A DNA stretch of 64,000 nucleotides from JAGHKQ01 sp041920565 (GTDB lineage: Bacteria > Bacillota > Bacilli > Bacillales > Bacillaceae_G). This document shows positions 25,771-33,900 of this stretch, piece by piece (positions within the stretch are counted from its first letter, which is position 1; each line of letters starts with the position of its first letter). The DNA is taken from assembly GCA_041920565.1 (NCBI GenBank), contig JBHGXS010000053.1:65033-129032 (forward strand), in the 5' to 3' direction. The notes beneath the pieces are model-generated. The model was not told the DNA's origin, searched no databases, and saw nothing but the letters and a program-made list of their open reading frames with translations. The position numbers and the translations under genes are program-made.

Positions 25771-25936
25771 AGAAAAGCACCTCTCCGACAAGAGAGGTGC
25801 TTGAATACGCATATTCGTCCTCTCTCATCTTCCAAAACATCGCTGTTTTGCAGGAATTAGCACCTGAACTTACATGAAGTAAGAACGGTTGCCGGGCTTC
25901 ATTGGGCCTGTCCCTCCGCCACTCTTGATAAGAGTT
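25771..25936 (-). promoter_or_regulatory. S-box (SAM-I) riboswitch with terminator, upstream of metQNI
   Basis: The minus strand shows the SAM-I core: CTCTTATCAAGAG P1 region, GGCGGAGGGAC, GGCCC, GATGAAGCCCGGCAACC-type text (here AATGAAGCCCGGCAACC) and GTGCTAATTCC. Downstream, AAGCACCTCTC pairs with GAGAGGTGCTT followed by TTCTT as the intrinsic terminator. Binding of S-adenosylmethionine is expected to end transcription before metQ, so the importer is made when methionine is short. Confidence 0.95.
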
Positions 25937-26284
25937 AAAATGTATTTAATTCATAATATGAAATTAATACTACTAACCCCTTTTAGAAATGTCAATAACT
26001 TTCTGAAAAATTTTATTATATAATTTTTAATCTATTAATTATTAAGCTCTCTCACCTTTTTAGATTGATAGTATCAGTATGTCCAAGTTTCCTAGATTTT
26101 GTGCACCAGAACCTATTGATGTATTGCGTTTGGACACAGGATATTACTTCCGCTGACGCTAATTATGTTCACTATCATGTGAATAATTGTAAGTTTTGGT
26201 TTTGTACACACCGGTTAAAAATATAATTGCACACAGGATCGGAGAGAAATGTTTCTACACCATTCCCCTCTTTTTTATTGATGA
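25937..26284. other. Gap between amine oxidase gene and S-box leader
   Basis: About 345 AT-rich bases. The right of the amine oxidase stop codon (plus orientation 25937-26284) shows no gene. Two loose inverted repeats are visible: TGTCCAA with TTGGACA about 43 bases apart (near 26079-26137), and TTCAC with GTGAA around 26169-26183. The metQ promoter must lie at the left of this gap. No relic was recognised. Confidence 0.4.
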
Positions 26285-27802
26285 TTAGGACTGAAAGGAA
26301 GTGTTCGGTGAGTCATGGACTTCAAAGAAAGTTTTTGGCAAGTCATTGACTTCACATGCAACATGGATTCCAGACTCGATTGCACCTTGGATCCAAGCAT
26401 GGGTAGAGGAGGCATGTTCGCCAGCAAAATGAACCCTTCCTTCGGGAGTGGAAATATAGGGAGCTAGGTCTGTTGCCTGTTCTGGTTTAAACATCGTGAA
26501 AGCTCCGCCAGAATACGGATATCGAACCCAACTGTGGCTCGTTCCTGTTTGAAACTCACTATACACCTGTTTACCATGGATGGCGGCCAAGTTTTTTAAT
26601 GCATATTCCAAGCGCTCTCCATCGCCCATACTGTCCCAAGGTATAGCATCATCCTCCCATGTATAACTAGCCAAAAGAACACCTGGTCCTGATGTACCGA
26701 GGTCATGACTCGGGTATTGAGTATACCTAATAGGGAGATCAGAAACTGTTGCCCCTCCATACATGCCTTCCTTTTCCCAGAACCTGCTTTTAAACTGGAT
26801 GCCGGTCTTCGTAGAGCCCACATAGTGAAGTTCCCGAATCGCCTTCCATTTGTTGTGAGAAAAAGAGTTAGGTGGTTCAACCTCCACAAATTTTAAGACT
26901 GAAAAAGGAATGGTCACAATCGCAAGATCACCGGTGATTTGGAATGGCTCCAAGATTTTTGTATGGACAGAATGAATGGTTACTTGGTTGTTGTGCTGCA
27001 CAATTTTCCTCACCTTTTGTCCGAAATGGATATCATCTTTCAATTGAGAGATAAATGCTTTAGGAAGTTTGTCGTTACCGCCCGTGATCTCATAGAATCT
27101 AATATTAGGGGTAAACAAAACCATTAGTTCACGCAACATGTCCAGGAAAGAAAGCTCCAGAAATCCTTCTAGTGTAAGAATTACTTTGATCATTTCGATG
27201 GCACCCGAAGATAACGAGACTCCAAACGGGTTATATCTCAAGTAATTTTCCATCGAGTATTTATCCAATTGTTTTATGACTAAAGGCCAGTTTTCCCGCG
27301 GGTTTTGGTTAATAAAATCTGTCACGGGTTTTATCGCTGATTGAAGCAACTCCGCAGCGGTTTTCCCCCTTTCATGTGGGGCTACCGGAAAGCCCAAAAT
27401 ATCAGGGTTCTGTTCATACATCTTTAAACGAGTTTTGATTCCTCTAACATAGAGAATGTCGTTAGGAGTCGTGTTGATAAACCTATTAACCGGAAGGTTG
27501 AATTTTCTTATATATTCCAAAGTCAGCAAATGAATATGAGGAATACGCATCGCACCAGCTTCAAGATACTGTTCATCCCTAAAATCGGCTCGCAACGTAT
27601 AGACCCGCCCTCCCACCCTTTCAGAAGCTTCAAGGATGGTAACATGGTGTCCAGCTTGCTTAAGCAAAGAGGCCGAGACTAGTCCTGCCATACCTGCGCC
27701 AACAATAATGATCTTCTTGGGAATTTCGGTTTTTTTAATTCCATTTCTGATGATCGAAATCATTTGATCAGATGATAACTGCGGAAATGCGTAATTTGAC
27801 AT
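26285..27802 (-). CDS. Flavin-containing amine oxidase (L-amino-acid oxidase type)
   Basis: A 505-residue FAD enzyme. The dinucleotide fold is at residues 30-60 with GAGMAG (35-40) and the acidic residue in ILEASERVGGRVYT; YLEAGAMRIPH follows, and the C-terminal FAD segment reads VHFAGEHASSTHAWIQGAIESG. This set is typical of bacterial L-amino-acid and monoamine oxidases, which release an imino acid, ammonia and H2O2. No signal peptide is seen, so it is cytoplasmic. GGAGGA precedes the ATG. A perfect 12-bp inverted repeat lies just upstream at 27835-27872. Substrate undetermined. Confidence 0.9.
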   Translation of the reverse strand: MSNYAFPQLSSDQMISIIRNGIKKTEIPKKIIIVGAGMAGLVSASLLKQAGHHVTILEASERVGGRVYTLRADFRDEQYLEAGAMRIPHIHLLTLEYIRKFNLPVNRFINTTPNDILYVRGIKTRLKMYEQNPDILGFPVAPHERGKTAAELLQSAIKPVTDFINQNPRENWPLVIKQLDKYSMENYLRYNPFGVSLSSGAIEMIKVILTLEGFLELSFLDMLRELMVLFTPNIRFYEITGGNDKLPKAFISQLKDDIHFGQKVRKIVQHNNQVTIHSVHTKILEPFQITGDLAIVTIPFSVLKFVEVEPPNSFSHNKWKAIRELHYVGSTKTGIQFKSRFWEKEGMYGGATVSDLPIRYTQYPSHDLGTSGPGVLLASYTWEDDAIPWDSMGDGERLEYALKNLAAIHGKQVYSEFQTGTSHSWVRYPYSGGAFTMFKPEQATDLAPYISTPEGRVHFAGEHASSTHAWIQGAIESGIHVACEVNDLPKTFFEVHDSPNTSFQS

Positions 27803-27834
27803 GCTTTTCCTCCTCTACAATGCTCATGACCGTG

Positions 27835-27872
27835 AGCTGAATAAGAATGGCTTACTGTCATCTTATTCAGCT
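27835..27872. promoter_or_regulatory. Perfect 12-bp inverted repeat before the amine oxidase gene
   Basis: AGCTGAATAAGA (27835-27846) and TCTTATTCAGCT (27861-27872) with a 14-base loop, 33 bases before the start codon. No U tract, so it is more likely an operator or mRNA-stability hairpin than a terminator. Confidence 0.5.
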
Positions 27873-27941
27873 AGAAGGTACAATTATGTAGAAAAGGAGG
27901 GCATCCAAACCGCGTGTCATTACGGTTGATAAGAACCCTGC

Positions 27942-29042
27942 TTATTGCCCACGTTTTTTCCTGTTTTTAAAAAAAGCAACAACAAGAAGCAAAAGAGGGA
28001 TGATCACTTGAAAAGGAAGATGCAAAACAAGCGGAACAATCTCTAACCCTTCCTGAATATGTTCTGGAAAATTGCTTGCAATCGTGATGGACAAAAATAA
28101 AATGACAAGCCCAACAGGATAAGCCAGTCGTGAAAGTTCTTTGACGTTAAACAAGTTGGCGGTGCCTATCACAATCGCATAGAAAAACACGCTAATCTTA
28201 AAGAAGCCGCCGATAATCAAGGAAAGCATAAAATAAACATCAAGACGTTCCAAAAAATCTGCTACCTGGATCATCTGTATGGTACTGAGAAGGGGGAACT
28301 GCGAACGTGAAATGAGATTAACACTGAGAACACTAATGTTAATAGCCACTGTAATCGCCAGGTTGATGCCGCTTAATCCCAATGCCAATAAACCGGTGAT
28401 TTTCGCCTTTTTTGAGTTATTCAAATACGGCAAAATCATCGCAAATACGATCGTTTCTCCAAACGGAATGTACCAAGTTTGAGTAAATACAACTTTCAAA
28501 ACCGGCGAAATGCCTTCTTCAAGTACCGGTTTTAAGTTATTAATATCAATCAAACCGGAAACAACAATAAGAATAAATCCGGTAATGGCAAGCAAATTGA
28601 TTAAAACAAAAAGCAATTCCCCTGTTCTTGCTAATACCTCGATCCCTTTACGGACAGTATAAACAATGACAACTATCAATAATGCATTAATGATGAACAA
28701 AGGTGTTTCTGGATAGACATATGTTAACATCATCTCTCCGAAATCGCGCAGCACCCTTGCCGCGATATAGGCAAAATAGAGCATGTAAAGAAAGGCAAGT
28801 ACCCATCCGAAAACCTTCCCTATTATTTTTTGCATATATTCTGTTGGCAGGATATCGGGGTAATATTGATAAAGACCATGATAGACTAAAAATACGAAAA
28901 AGCCGCCTGCCATTCCAAACAGAATAGCAAGCCAGGCATCCTGTTTCGCCTCGATCGCAAGAGGAACCAACAAGGTGCTGCCAAGTTCAAACAATACAAT
29001 CAGGACAAACAGCTGGCTTGCGTTGATTTTCGCCTTTTCCAC
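27942..29042 (-). CDS. GerA-type germination receptor subunit B (GerAB family)
   Basis: A 366-residue protein of the APC-superfamily spore germination permeases with ten membrane helices: ASQLFVLIVLFELGSTLLV at the start, the GETIVFAMILPYL segment and the FKISVFFYAIVIG helix near the end. In receptors of known ligand this subunit binds the germinant (amino acid or sugar). The start is GTG. It is the last gene of the operon, after the A and C subunits. Which paralogous receptor this is cannot be decided. Confidence 0.92.
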   Translation of the reverse strand: MEKAKINASQLFVLIVLFELGSTLLVPLAIEAKQDAWLAILFGMAGGFFVFLVYHGLYQYYPDILPTEYMQKIIGKVFGWVLAFLYMLYFAYIAARVLRDFGEMMLTYVYPETPLFIINALLIVVIVYTVRKGIEVLARTGELLFVLINLLAITGFILIVVSGLIDINNLKPVLEEGISPVLKVVFTQTWYIPFGETIVFAMILPYLNNSKKAKITGLLALGLSGINLAITVAINISVLSVNLISRSQFPLLSTIQMIQVADFLERLDVYFMLSLIIGGFFKISVFFYAIVIGTANLFNVKELSRLAYPVGLVILFLSITIASNFPEHIQEGLEIVPLVLHLPFQVIIPLLLLVVAFFKNRKKRGQ

Positions 29043-29063
29043 TGATTTGTCACTTCCTTTTAA

Positions 29064-30287
29064 TTAACTATTATTTTCCCTCTCGGAAAAATACGGTTTG
29101 TTTCTTAAGCCGGTGCGGCGCACAAAAGCGTCAACCGTCACGTCCACTTCTAATTCAGGGAAGTGAACATCATTCCAATCGTGTTTCAGCTTTTTCCATG
29201 CTTTTGGATCGGAACGATGTACCACTTCGCCAAATCCGAAAATATCCGATTTATTTTTCTGGGCGCGTTGGATGGCATCATTCATCTCTTTCTTGATTTC
29301 TTTTTCCAACACCTTTTCTATATTCATTAGTACGTGCGGATCGGTTAGATTAACAGGTACCGTTACCTCGCCAATGTCTCCTTCTGCACGAACATGAATC
29401 GAAATTTTGGGTTGGCCTTTTTTCATGTTAGCAGAGACTTTCGTTTTTTGGCGGATCACTTGATAAGCGATGGCCTCTTTCTTTCCTCCCCAGTTGATAT
29501 TCACATCTGTTGCTTGGATTTTATCAAGTCCCCATACGGTCCCTCTTGCTGTTTCCCCTTGAAGCCAGTCGATTAACTTCCCTTCTTTAAAGATGGCAAG
29601 GCCGCTGGCTTGAAGGGCTGCTTCGGGTGTGGATTCTTGAATATTCTCCAGCTTTGTTGCCTGTTTGGTCTTCCCAATCAATTGAAATCCGGTGATGACT
29701 GGTTCTTTTCCAGGAGATACAAGAGACTTAATCACTTCTTGAATATTGACATTCATATGTTCTCCCCATCTTTTTTCCGCAAATTGTAACGTCTTAATCA
29801 CTTTATTAGCCGGAATTTTATCGACGGGCGTCAATGTTTTAACAATATCAGCTGCTTTTGTATCATGGGCAATCACTACCGTCGCCGTTTTCCGGAATTC
29901 AGGATCGCGATCAAGGGCATCAAAAATATTGTTGATGCCTTCTTCTTTTGCCAGTTCGTCACCGATGACCACCAGATTTGCATGGGCATAATACAACCTT
30001 CGCGAGACTTTTCCTGATGCACGCCGGCTCACTTCAACTAAATTGTCACCGGTAGCGGTATATACGGTAACGGGCGGTCTCTCCCCGCCTCCACCGCCTT
30101 GCAGGCCCCCTGCCACGTTTCCTGGATTGACAATTTGAAAGGTTCCGACATACCTGCCCTCTTCATTTTTATCAATACCGAAGGCCGCGATGAACGCAAG
30201 ATCGGTTAACTCCTTGTTACTCCAGCAACCTGAGAGCAACACTATGACTGTCAACATCAGGCAAAGAAAAGACCATTTATGATTCAT
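29064..30287 (-). CDS. GerA-type germination receptor subunit C (GerAC lipoprotein family)
   Basis: A 407-residue lipoprotein: signal peptide with lipobox LSGC (from MNHKWSFLCLMLTVIVL), then the three GerAC domains beginning WSNKELTDLAFIAAFGIDKN. In the spore inner membrane this subunit faces outward and assembles with A and B. The ATG at 30287 overlaps the last 11 bases of the A-subunit gene, with AAAGGTGA before it; the much longer upstream frame has no lipobox in position and is rejected. The internal Gly-rich tract GGLQGGGGGE is unusual. Confidence 0.92.
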   Translation of the reverse strand: MNHKWSFLCLMLTVIVLLSGCWSNKELTDLAFIAAFGIDKNEEGRYVGTFQIVNPGNVAGGLQGGGGGERPPVTVYTATGDNLVEVSRRASGKVSRRLYYAHANLVVIGDELAKEEGINNIFDALDRDPEFRKTATVVIAHDTKAADIVKTLTPVDKIPANKVIKTLQFAEKRWGEHMNVNIQEVIKSLVSPGKEPVITGFQLIGKTKQATKLENIQESTPEAALQASGLAIFKEGKLIDWLQGETARGTVWGLDKIQATDVNINWGGKKEAIAYQVIRQKTKVSANMKKGQPKISIHVRAEGDIGEVTVPVNLTDPHVLMNIEKVLEKEIKKEMNDAIQRAQKNKSDIFGFGEVVHRSDPKAWKKLKHDWNDVHFPELEVDVTVDAFVRRTGLRNKPYFSERENNS

Positions 30288-31893
30288 TCTGTTCACCTTT
30301 TTCGAGATTACTATTGACCATCCCGCGATTTTCAGGAGGTTGCGGCCTCTGGTTTTTCCCTTCGCGAATAGGATTTTCATCGCTGATTAATCTTGGTCTT
30401 TGCCTCAAAGCCCACCATGGAACGCGTACGATTGTATCGCCTGCATTCACCGGAATGAATGGCGCAAGCGGAGACATATATGGAACACCGAACGAACGTA
30501 GGCCGCATAGATGAACGATCATCATGATAATTCCCAGAACGACTCCATAGAAGCCAAATATCGCTGCAATTACCATAAACAAAAACCGGATCAAACGTGC
30601 AGAAATCGCAATCGCAAATGAAGGGGTTGCAAAACTAGCAATCGCAGTGATGGCCACTATGATCACCATGGCCGGCGAAACAATTCCAGCCTGTACTGCT
30701 GCCTGTCCGATAACAAGAGCCCCGACGATTGATACTGCCGATCCGACTGCTTTTGGCAGCCGGATCCCTGCTTCTCGCAAAATTTCAAATGACACTTCCA
30801 TTACGACGGCTTCGACAAATGCCGGAAAAGGCACCGCTTCCCTCTGTGCCGCAATAACAATCAACAGCTGTGTTGGAATCATCTCTTGGTGAAATGTTGT
30901 AGCGGCAATATATACAGCAGGTGCTATAAGAGATATAAAGAAAATTAAGATTCGTAAAAAGCGAATCGCTGTTGCTATATCAAAACGAGCATAATAATCA
31001 TCAACAGACTGGAAAAACTGGATAAATACAGCGGGCGCAAGCAGCACAAATGGAGTTCCATCTACAAAAATCGCAATCCTTCCTTCAAGGAGATTGCCCG
31101 CGACCATATCGGGCCTTTCTGTATGGTAAAGTGTCGGAAATGTTGTCATCGTCTGGTCTTCAATTAGCTGTTCAATATAACCTGATTCAAGAATGCTGTC
31201 GATGTCAATCCTTTTTAATCGTCCACGCACTTCTTCGACGATTTCATCGTTGGCAATTCCGTTTATATACATAATCGCGACATCTGTTTGAGTAACCCTT
31301 CCAATTTTCATAGACTCAAGCCATAAATCTGGATTTTTAATACGTCGGCGCACCATAGCAGTATTTGTCCTGATCGATTCAGTAAAACCATCTCTTGGGC
31401 CGCGGACCGATATCTGGGTACTCGGTTCCTCGATCGAACGTTTCTCCCCGCCTTTTGTACTAACCCTCAACACCTCATTTATTCCATCAACAAGAATAAT
31501 GGTTTCACCTGACATTAAAGACAAGAACAACTCGTTCCATTCACTTACTGGTTTTACAACACCGAAAGCAACCAAGTCTTCGGCAATGATTTCCAACGCA
31601 TTTTGCCGAGTCAACTTTTCTTGTAAGTCATGATCCTTCATCATCGATTCGATTAAAAAATCATTGATGGATTGATCGTTGACAATCCCCTCAACATAAA
31701 CAATTGCCGTTCTAATCTCAGAATTTATACCGATTTTTAAAGTCCGGATGACTACATCTGAGCTGTTTCCTGTTTTCTGCTTAATGCTTTCAAGATTAGC
31801 CGACAGAGAACAATCGATGAACTTTGGTAATCTGTCATTAGAATGATTTTGGCTGTTTTTCTTTTGTTTTTGACGTTTAAAAAATGAAGACAT
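30277..31893 (-). CDS. GerA-type germination receptor subunit A (GerAA family)
   Basis: A 538-residue protein with a hydrophilic N-terminal half (about 1-290, two soluble subdomains including SIEEPSTQISVRGPRDGFTE) and five to six membrane helices (about 295-480), then a Pro-rich tail. The GPRDGFTE and FPAFVEAVVMEVSFEILREA segments are hallmarks of GerAA/SpoVAF proteins. AAAGG precedes the ATG. With the next two genes it forms an A-C-B operon; B. subtilis gerA is A-B-C. The promoter was not assigned, but forespore SigG control is expected for such operons. Confidence 0.93.
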   Translation of the reverse strand: MSSFFKRQKQKKNSQNHSNDRLPKFIDCSLSANLESIKQKTGNSSDVVIRTLKIGINSEIRTAIVYVEGIVNDQSINDFLIESMMKDHDLQEKLTRQNALEIIAEDLVAFGVVKPVSEWNELFLSLMSGETIILVDGINEVLRVSTKGGEKRSIEEPSTQISVRGPRDGFTESIRTNTAMVRRRIKNPDLWLESMKIGRVTQTDVAIMYINGIANDEIVEEVRGRLKRIDIDSILESGYIEQLIEDQTMTTFPTLYHTERPDMVAGNLLEGRIAIFVDGTPFVLLAPAVFIQFFQSVDDYYARFDIATAIRFLRILIFFISLIAPAVYIAATTFHQEMIPTQLLIVIAAQREAVPFPAFVEAVVMEVSFEILREAGIRLPKAVGSAVSIVGALVIGQAAVQAGIVSPAMVIIVAITAIASFATPSFAIAISARLIRFLFMVIAAIFGFYGVVLGIIMMIVHLCGLRSFGVPYMSPLAPFIPVNAGDTIVRVPWWALRQRPRLISDENPIREGKNQRPQPPENRGMVNSNLEKGEQNES

Positions 31894-32030
31894 GGCATAA
31901 GATACCTTTCTCTGCTTTTATCTTACATTTTTTCCAAAATACTATTCATTTATGCTCTTTTTAATACTTATTCCCTTTCTGTATAACGGTTTAGGAAATG
32001 AAAAAACTATCTATTGGAGAGTGATAACAA

Positions 32031-32273
32031 ATGAAAATCGTCGGTATTGCTGTTTTGATGATGGGACTTTTAATAGGCCTTTCTTTAATTATGGATATTC
32101 TTCAGGGGAGTGGTATAAGTACTGCGCTGCGCAATGTTTTCAGTCCCTTTCATGCGATGGAAAGTGCTGAATGGTTTGTTCTCTTTCTTTTTATTTTCTT
32201 ATTGGTTATTGAATACATGCTTCAAAAAAGGAAAGAAAAAACAAAGCAGCCCAAAAAACAATCCCAACCCTAA
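32031..32273 (+). CDS. Small two-helix membrane protein, candidate germination receptor D subunit
   Basis: An 80-residue protein with two membrane helices (about 3-22 and 47-64), a loop carrying STALRNVFSPFHAMESAEWF, and a strongly basic tail KRKEKTKQPKKQSQ. TTGGAGAGTGAT precedes the ATG. Some GerA-type receptors are encoded with a fourth gene, the D subunit, of about 70-80 residues and exactly two helices, which modulates germination. Divergent placement 137 bases from the A-subunit gene makes that the best guess; no sequence family was verified. Confidence 0.6.
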   Translation: MKIVGIAVLMMGLLIGLSLIMDILQGSGISTALRNVFSPFHAMESAEWFVLFLFIFLLVIEYMLQKRKEKTKQPKKQSQP

Positions 32274-32276
32274 AAT

Positions 32277-32719
32277 CGAGAGTTTTTCCGACCTTTTGAA
32301 CCGACAAAACCCGATTCTTTTTTCACTTTAGAAGCACAAAAAGAGCTCATACATATTCTCGCAACAAATCAGGAACATGAAGATTTGGAATCTTTCTGAA
32401 CGAAACCAATGAGCTGATAGAAATGGTGAACTGAGCGAATGTTGTTCGCGGAGCATGACAGAATTGCAATATTGGCTATTTCTTGGATCAACGCTTTAAT
32501 GAACATGGCTTTATAACCGAAGCGGTACGATTGGTTATTACATTCGCTTTTGAAAAGTTGGATTTACATCGCGTTCAAGCGGCAATCATGCCTCGAAATA
32601 CGGTTTCTGCTCGAGTAGTCGAAAAGATGGGCTTTCACTACGAAGGATTGATCGAATTTTATCTGAAAATAAACGAAAAATGGAAGGACCATCACATTTA
32701 CAGCATCACGAAGGAATAG
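32277..32719 (+). pseudogene. Broken RimJ/RimL-type GNAT acetyltransferase gene
   Basis: Three pieces of one acetyltransferase read in order. From 32277, REFFRPFEPTKPDSFFTLEA runs to a TGA near 32397; after a frame shift, FLNETNELIEMVN, stop, ANVVRGA, stop, QNCNIGYFLDQRFN continues into the intact C-terminal half (NEHGFITEAVRLVITFAF, AAIMPRNTVSARVVEKMGF). The start codon and first ~25 residues are missing, cut at the stop codon of the upstream small gene. The C-terminal 78 codons could be mistaken for a complete gene. Confidence 0.85.
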
Positions 32720-32734
32720 TGGACATGAAAAAAC

Positions 32735-32872
32735 AGTAAATACCTCTCGAATTTACAAGATTCAAGGAATTTTCCGATGGAATTGCACGAAAATGAAGTG
32801 GAATTGCACCAAAACGACATAGATTTGCACGTAACGCAAAATAATTGCACCAGAGACAAGATATTCTCTATA
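32735..32872 (+). repeat. Dispersed repeat R2 (subfamily 1)
   Basis: Four units at about 32782, 32803, 32824 and 32844 (spacing 21, 21, 20): ATTGCACGAAAATGAAGTG, ATTGCACCAAAACGACATA, a degenerate TTTGCACG unit, and ATTGCACCAGAGACAAGATA. Head text AAAAAACAGT and GAATTTACAAGATTCAAGGAA parallels copy R1. It lies between the acetyltransferase relic and ykvA. Confidence 0.8.
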
Positions 32873-32905
32873 TAAAAACTTGCCACAGCGCTGCGCACTG
32901 TGGCC
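32873..32905 (-). terminator. Distal hairpin downstream of ykvA
   Basis: GCCACAG (32882-32888) pairs with CTGTGGC (32898-32904), with A-rich text to its left giving AAGTTTTTA on the minus strand. Backup terminator for ykvA or part of repeat R2. Confidence 0.55.
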
Positions 32906-32933
32906 GGGGAAAGTTTATCGTTTCTTATTCTTT

Positions 32934-32964
32934 AAAAAAAGCAGCCGAGCCAACTCAACTGCTT
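32934..32964 (-). terminator. ykvA terminator
   Basis: AGCAG (32940-32944) pairs with CTGCT (32959-32963); A7 on the left is the U tract of the minus transcript. Confidence 0.65.
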
Positions 32965-33327
32965 CTATTGTAATTTCCGGTCAATTTCCGACGTATCGAC
33001 ATTTTCACCGAACCAGTCTGTCATTTTCGCTTTCGCTTTTGCTTTTACTTCATCATCGACATACATCGCCACTTGGATTAAAGCGGCTCCCAGCGCCCCC
33101 AAGTCATCCGTATATCCGATGCCGGCTGCCAAGTCCGGAATCGCATCCGTCGGTATAATGAAATACGTTAACGCCCCGATGATAATAACCTTCGTCCGCT
33201 TTGGAACATCCGGCTTTTGCAGGACGTAAAACAACAATAAACTTGCATATACGACTAAATGCCCAGCTTTCAGAGCAACGCTTTTTAACTTATTCCAGAA
33301 GGCTTCTGCTGAAAATTTCTTTTCCAT
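32965..33327 (-). CDS. ykvA: YkvA family (DUF1232) membrane protein
   Basis: A 120-residue protein of the DUF1232 family. The hallmark GALTYFIIPTDAIPDLAAGIGYTDDLGAL spans its second half, with two hydrophobic stretches (about 22-40 and 48-62). Ribosome binding site and ATG are close to the family norm. The function is unknown; E. coli and B. subtilis relatives are described only as membrane-associated. It follows the manganese-leader-controlled gene on the same strand after 64 bases, so it may share that transcript. Confidence 0.88.
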   Translation of the reverse strand: MEKKFSAEAFWNKLKSVALKAGHLVVYASLLLFYVLQKPDVPKRTKVIIIGALTYFIIPTDAIPDLAAGIGYTDDLGALGAALIQVAMYVDDEVKAKAKAKMTDWFGENVDTSEIDRKLQ

Positions 33328-33391
33328 TCGACATTCCTCCCAGCTTGTCTTTTCCTTTATTATATGGGAGTCCTGCCCGTTTTAAAAGCCG

Positions 33392-33586
33392 TTACTCCTG
33401 CGGACGCCCTTCTTGCTCTTCTATCATCATTTTGCGGATGGTTCTTCCAATTACAACGTTATACCCCATGACTCCCAAGAAAATAAAATAGAAGCGAAGC
33501 ATAAAGGAGTCAATCAGAAATGTACAAGCTAATACGATAATGATAGTTACCGCAAAACTCAGCATACGCAATTGTTTTACATTCAT
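33392..33586 (-). CDS. Two-helix membrane protein (64 residues) under a yybP-ykoY leader
   Basis: From ATG 33586 (GGAGAGG upstream) the frame reads MNVKQLRMLSFAVTIIIVLA, a first helix, then SFMLRFYFIFLGVMGYNVVI, a second helix, and a tail RKMMIEEQEGRPQE. It starts about 30 bases after the terminator of a yybP-ykoY riboswitch, so its expression should rise with manganese. A longer upstream frame covers the riboswitch itself and is not real. It is not MntP, YkoY/TerC or a P-type ATPase, the usual cargo of this leader. The role is unknown; manganese homeostasis is the inference. Confidence 0.7.
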   Translation of the reverse strand: MNVKQLRMLSFAVTIIIVLACTFLIDSFMLRFYFIFLGVMGYNVVIGRTIRKMMIEEQEGRPQE

Positions 33587-33611
33587 TACACTTTTCCTCT
33601 CCTTTTTCATC

Positions 33612-33757
33612 GGCAGAGAAAAAAGACCTCTGCCGCAATAGGCAAAGGTCTTGCTAGACACGAAGTGCCAACAAAGCCGATGGAAACGGTCCATGTACTG
33701 ACGACTTTGTTTCAGGCAAAGCCTGACGCTACTCCCCTTTGAGTTACTTTCATTGTA
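33612..33757 (-). promoter_or_regulatory. yybP-ykoY (Mn2+) riboswitch with terminator
   Basis: The minus strand carries AAAGGGGAGTAGCGTCAG, a GGCTTTGCC hairpin, CGTCAGTACA, a TGGACCGTTTCCATCGG hairpin and TTTGTTGGC, which together are the conserved core and three-way junction of the yybP-ykoY class. It ends in an intrinsic terminator, AAGACCTTTGCC with GGCAGAGGTCTT followed by TTTT. After the U tract, CTCTGCCG can instead pair with CGGCAGAG from the terminator 3' arm, which is an unusual arrangement. Confidence 0.85.
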
Positions 33758-33900
33758 ATGGGAAGGGCACACCTTGTCAAATGGAGTCTTTCTGACACGG
33801 TTCCTTAACACTTTGTTAACAAGGTGTAACACCCGTTTTCCGGTTCTGTAACGAGTTCCTACTATAATAGAAGCAACATATTCAAAGGAGAGGATAAACC

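Noticed and set aside
26079..26183. Loose inverted repeats near 26.1 kb as a terminator or attachment site
   Set aside because: Long loops, short arms and no U tract; not distinguishable from chance in AT-rich DNA.
32483..32719. Stand-alone 78-codon acetyltransferase gene
   Set aside because: Upstream text in other frames supplies the missing first half of the same enzyme, so it is the tail of a broken gene.
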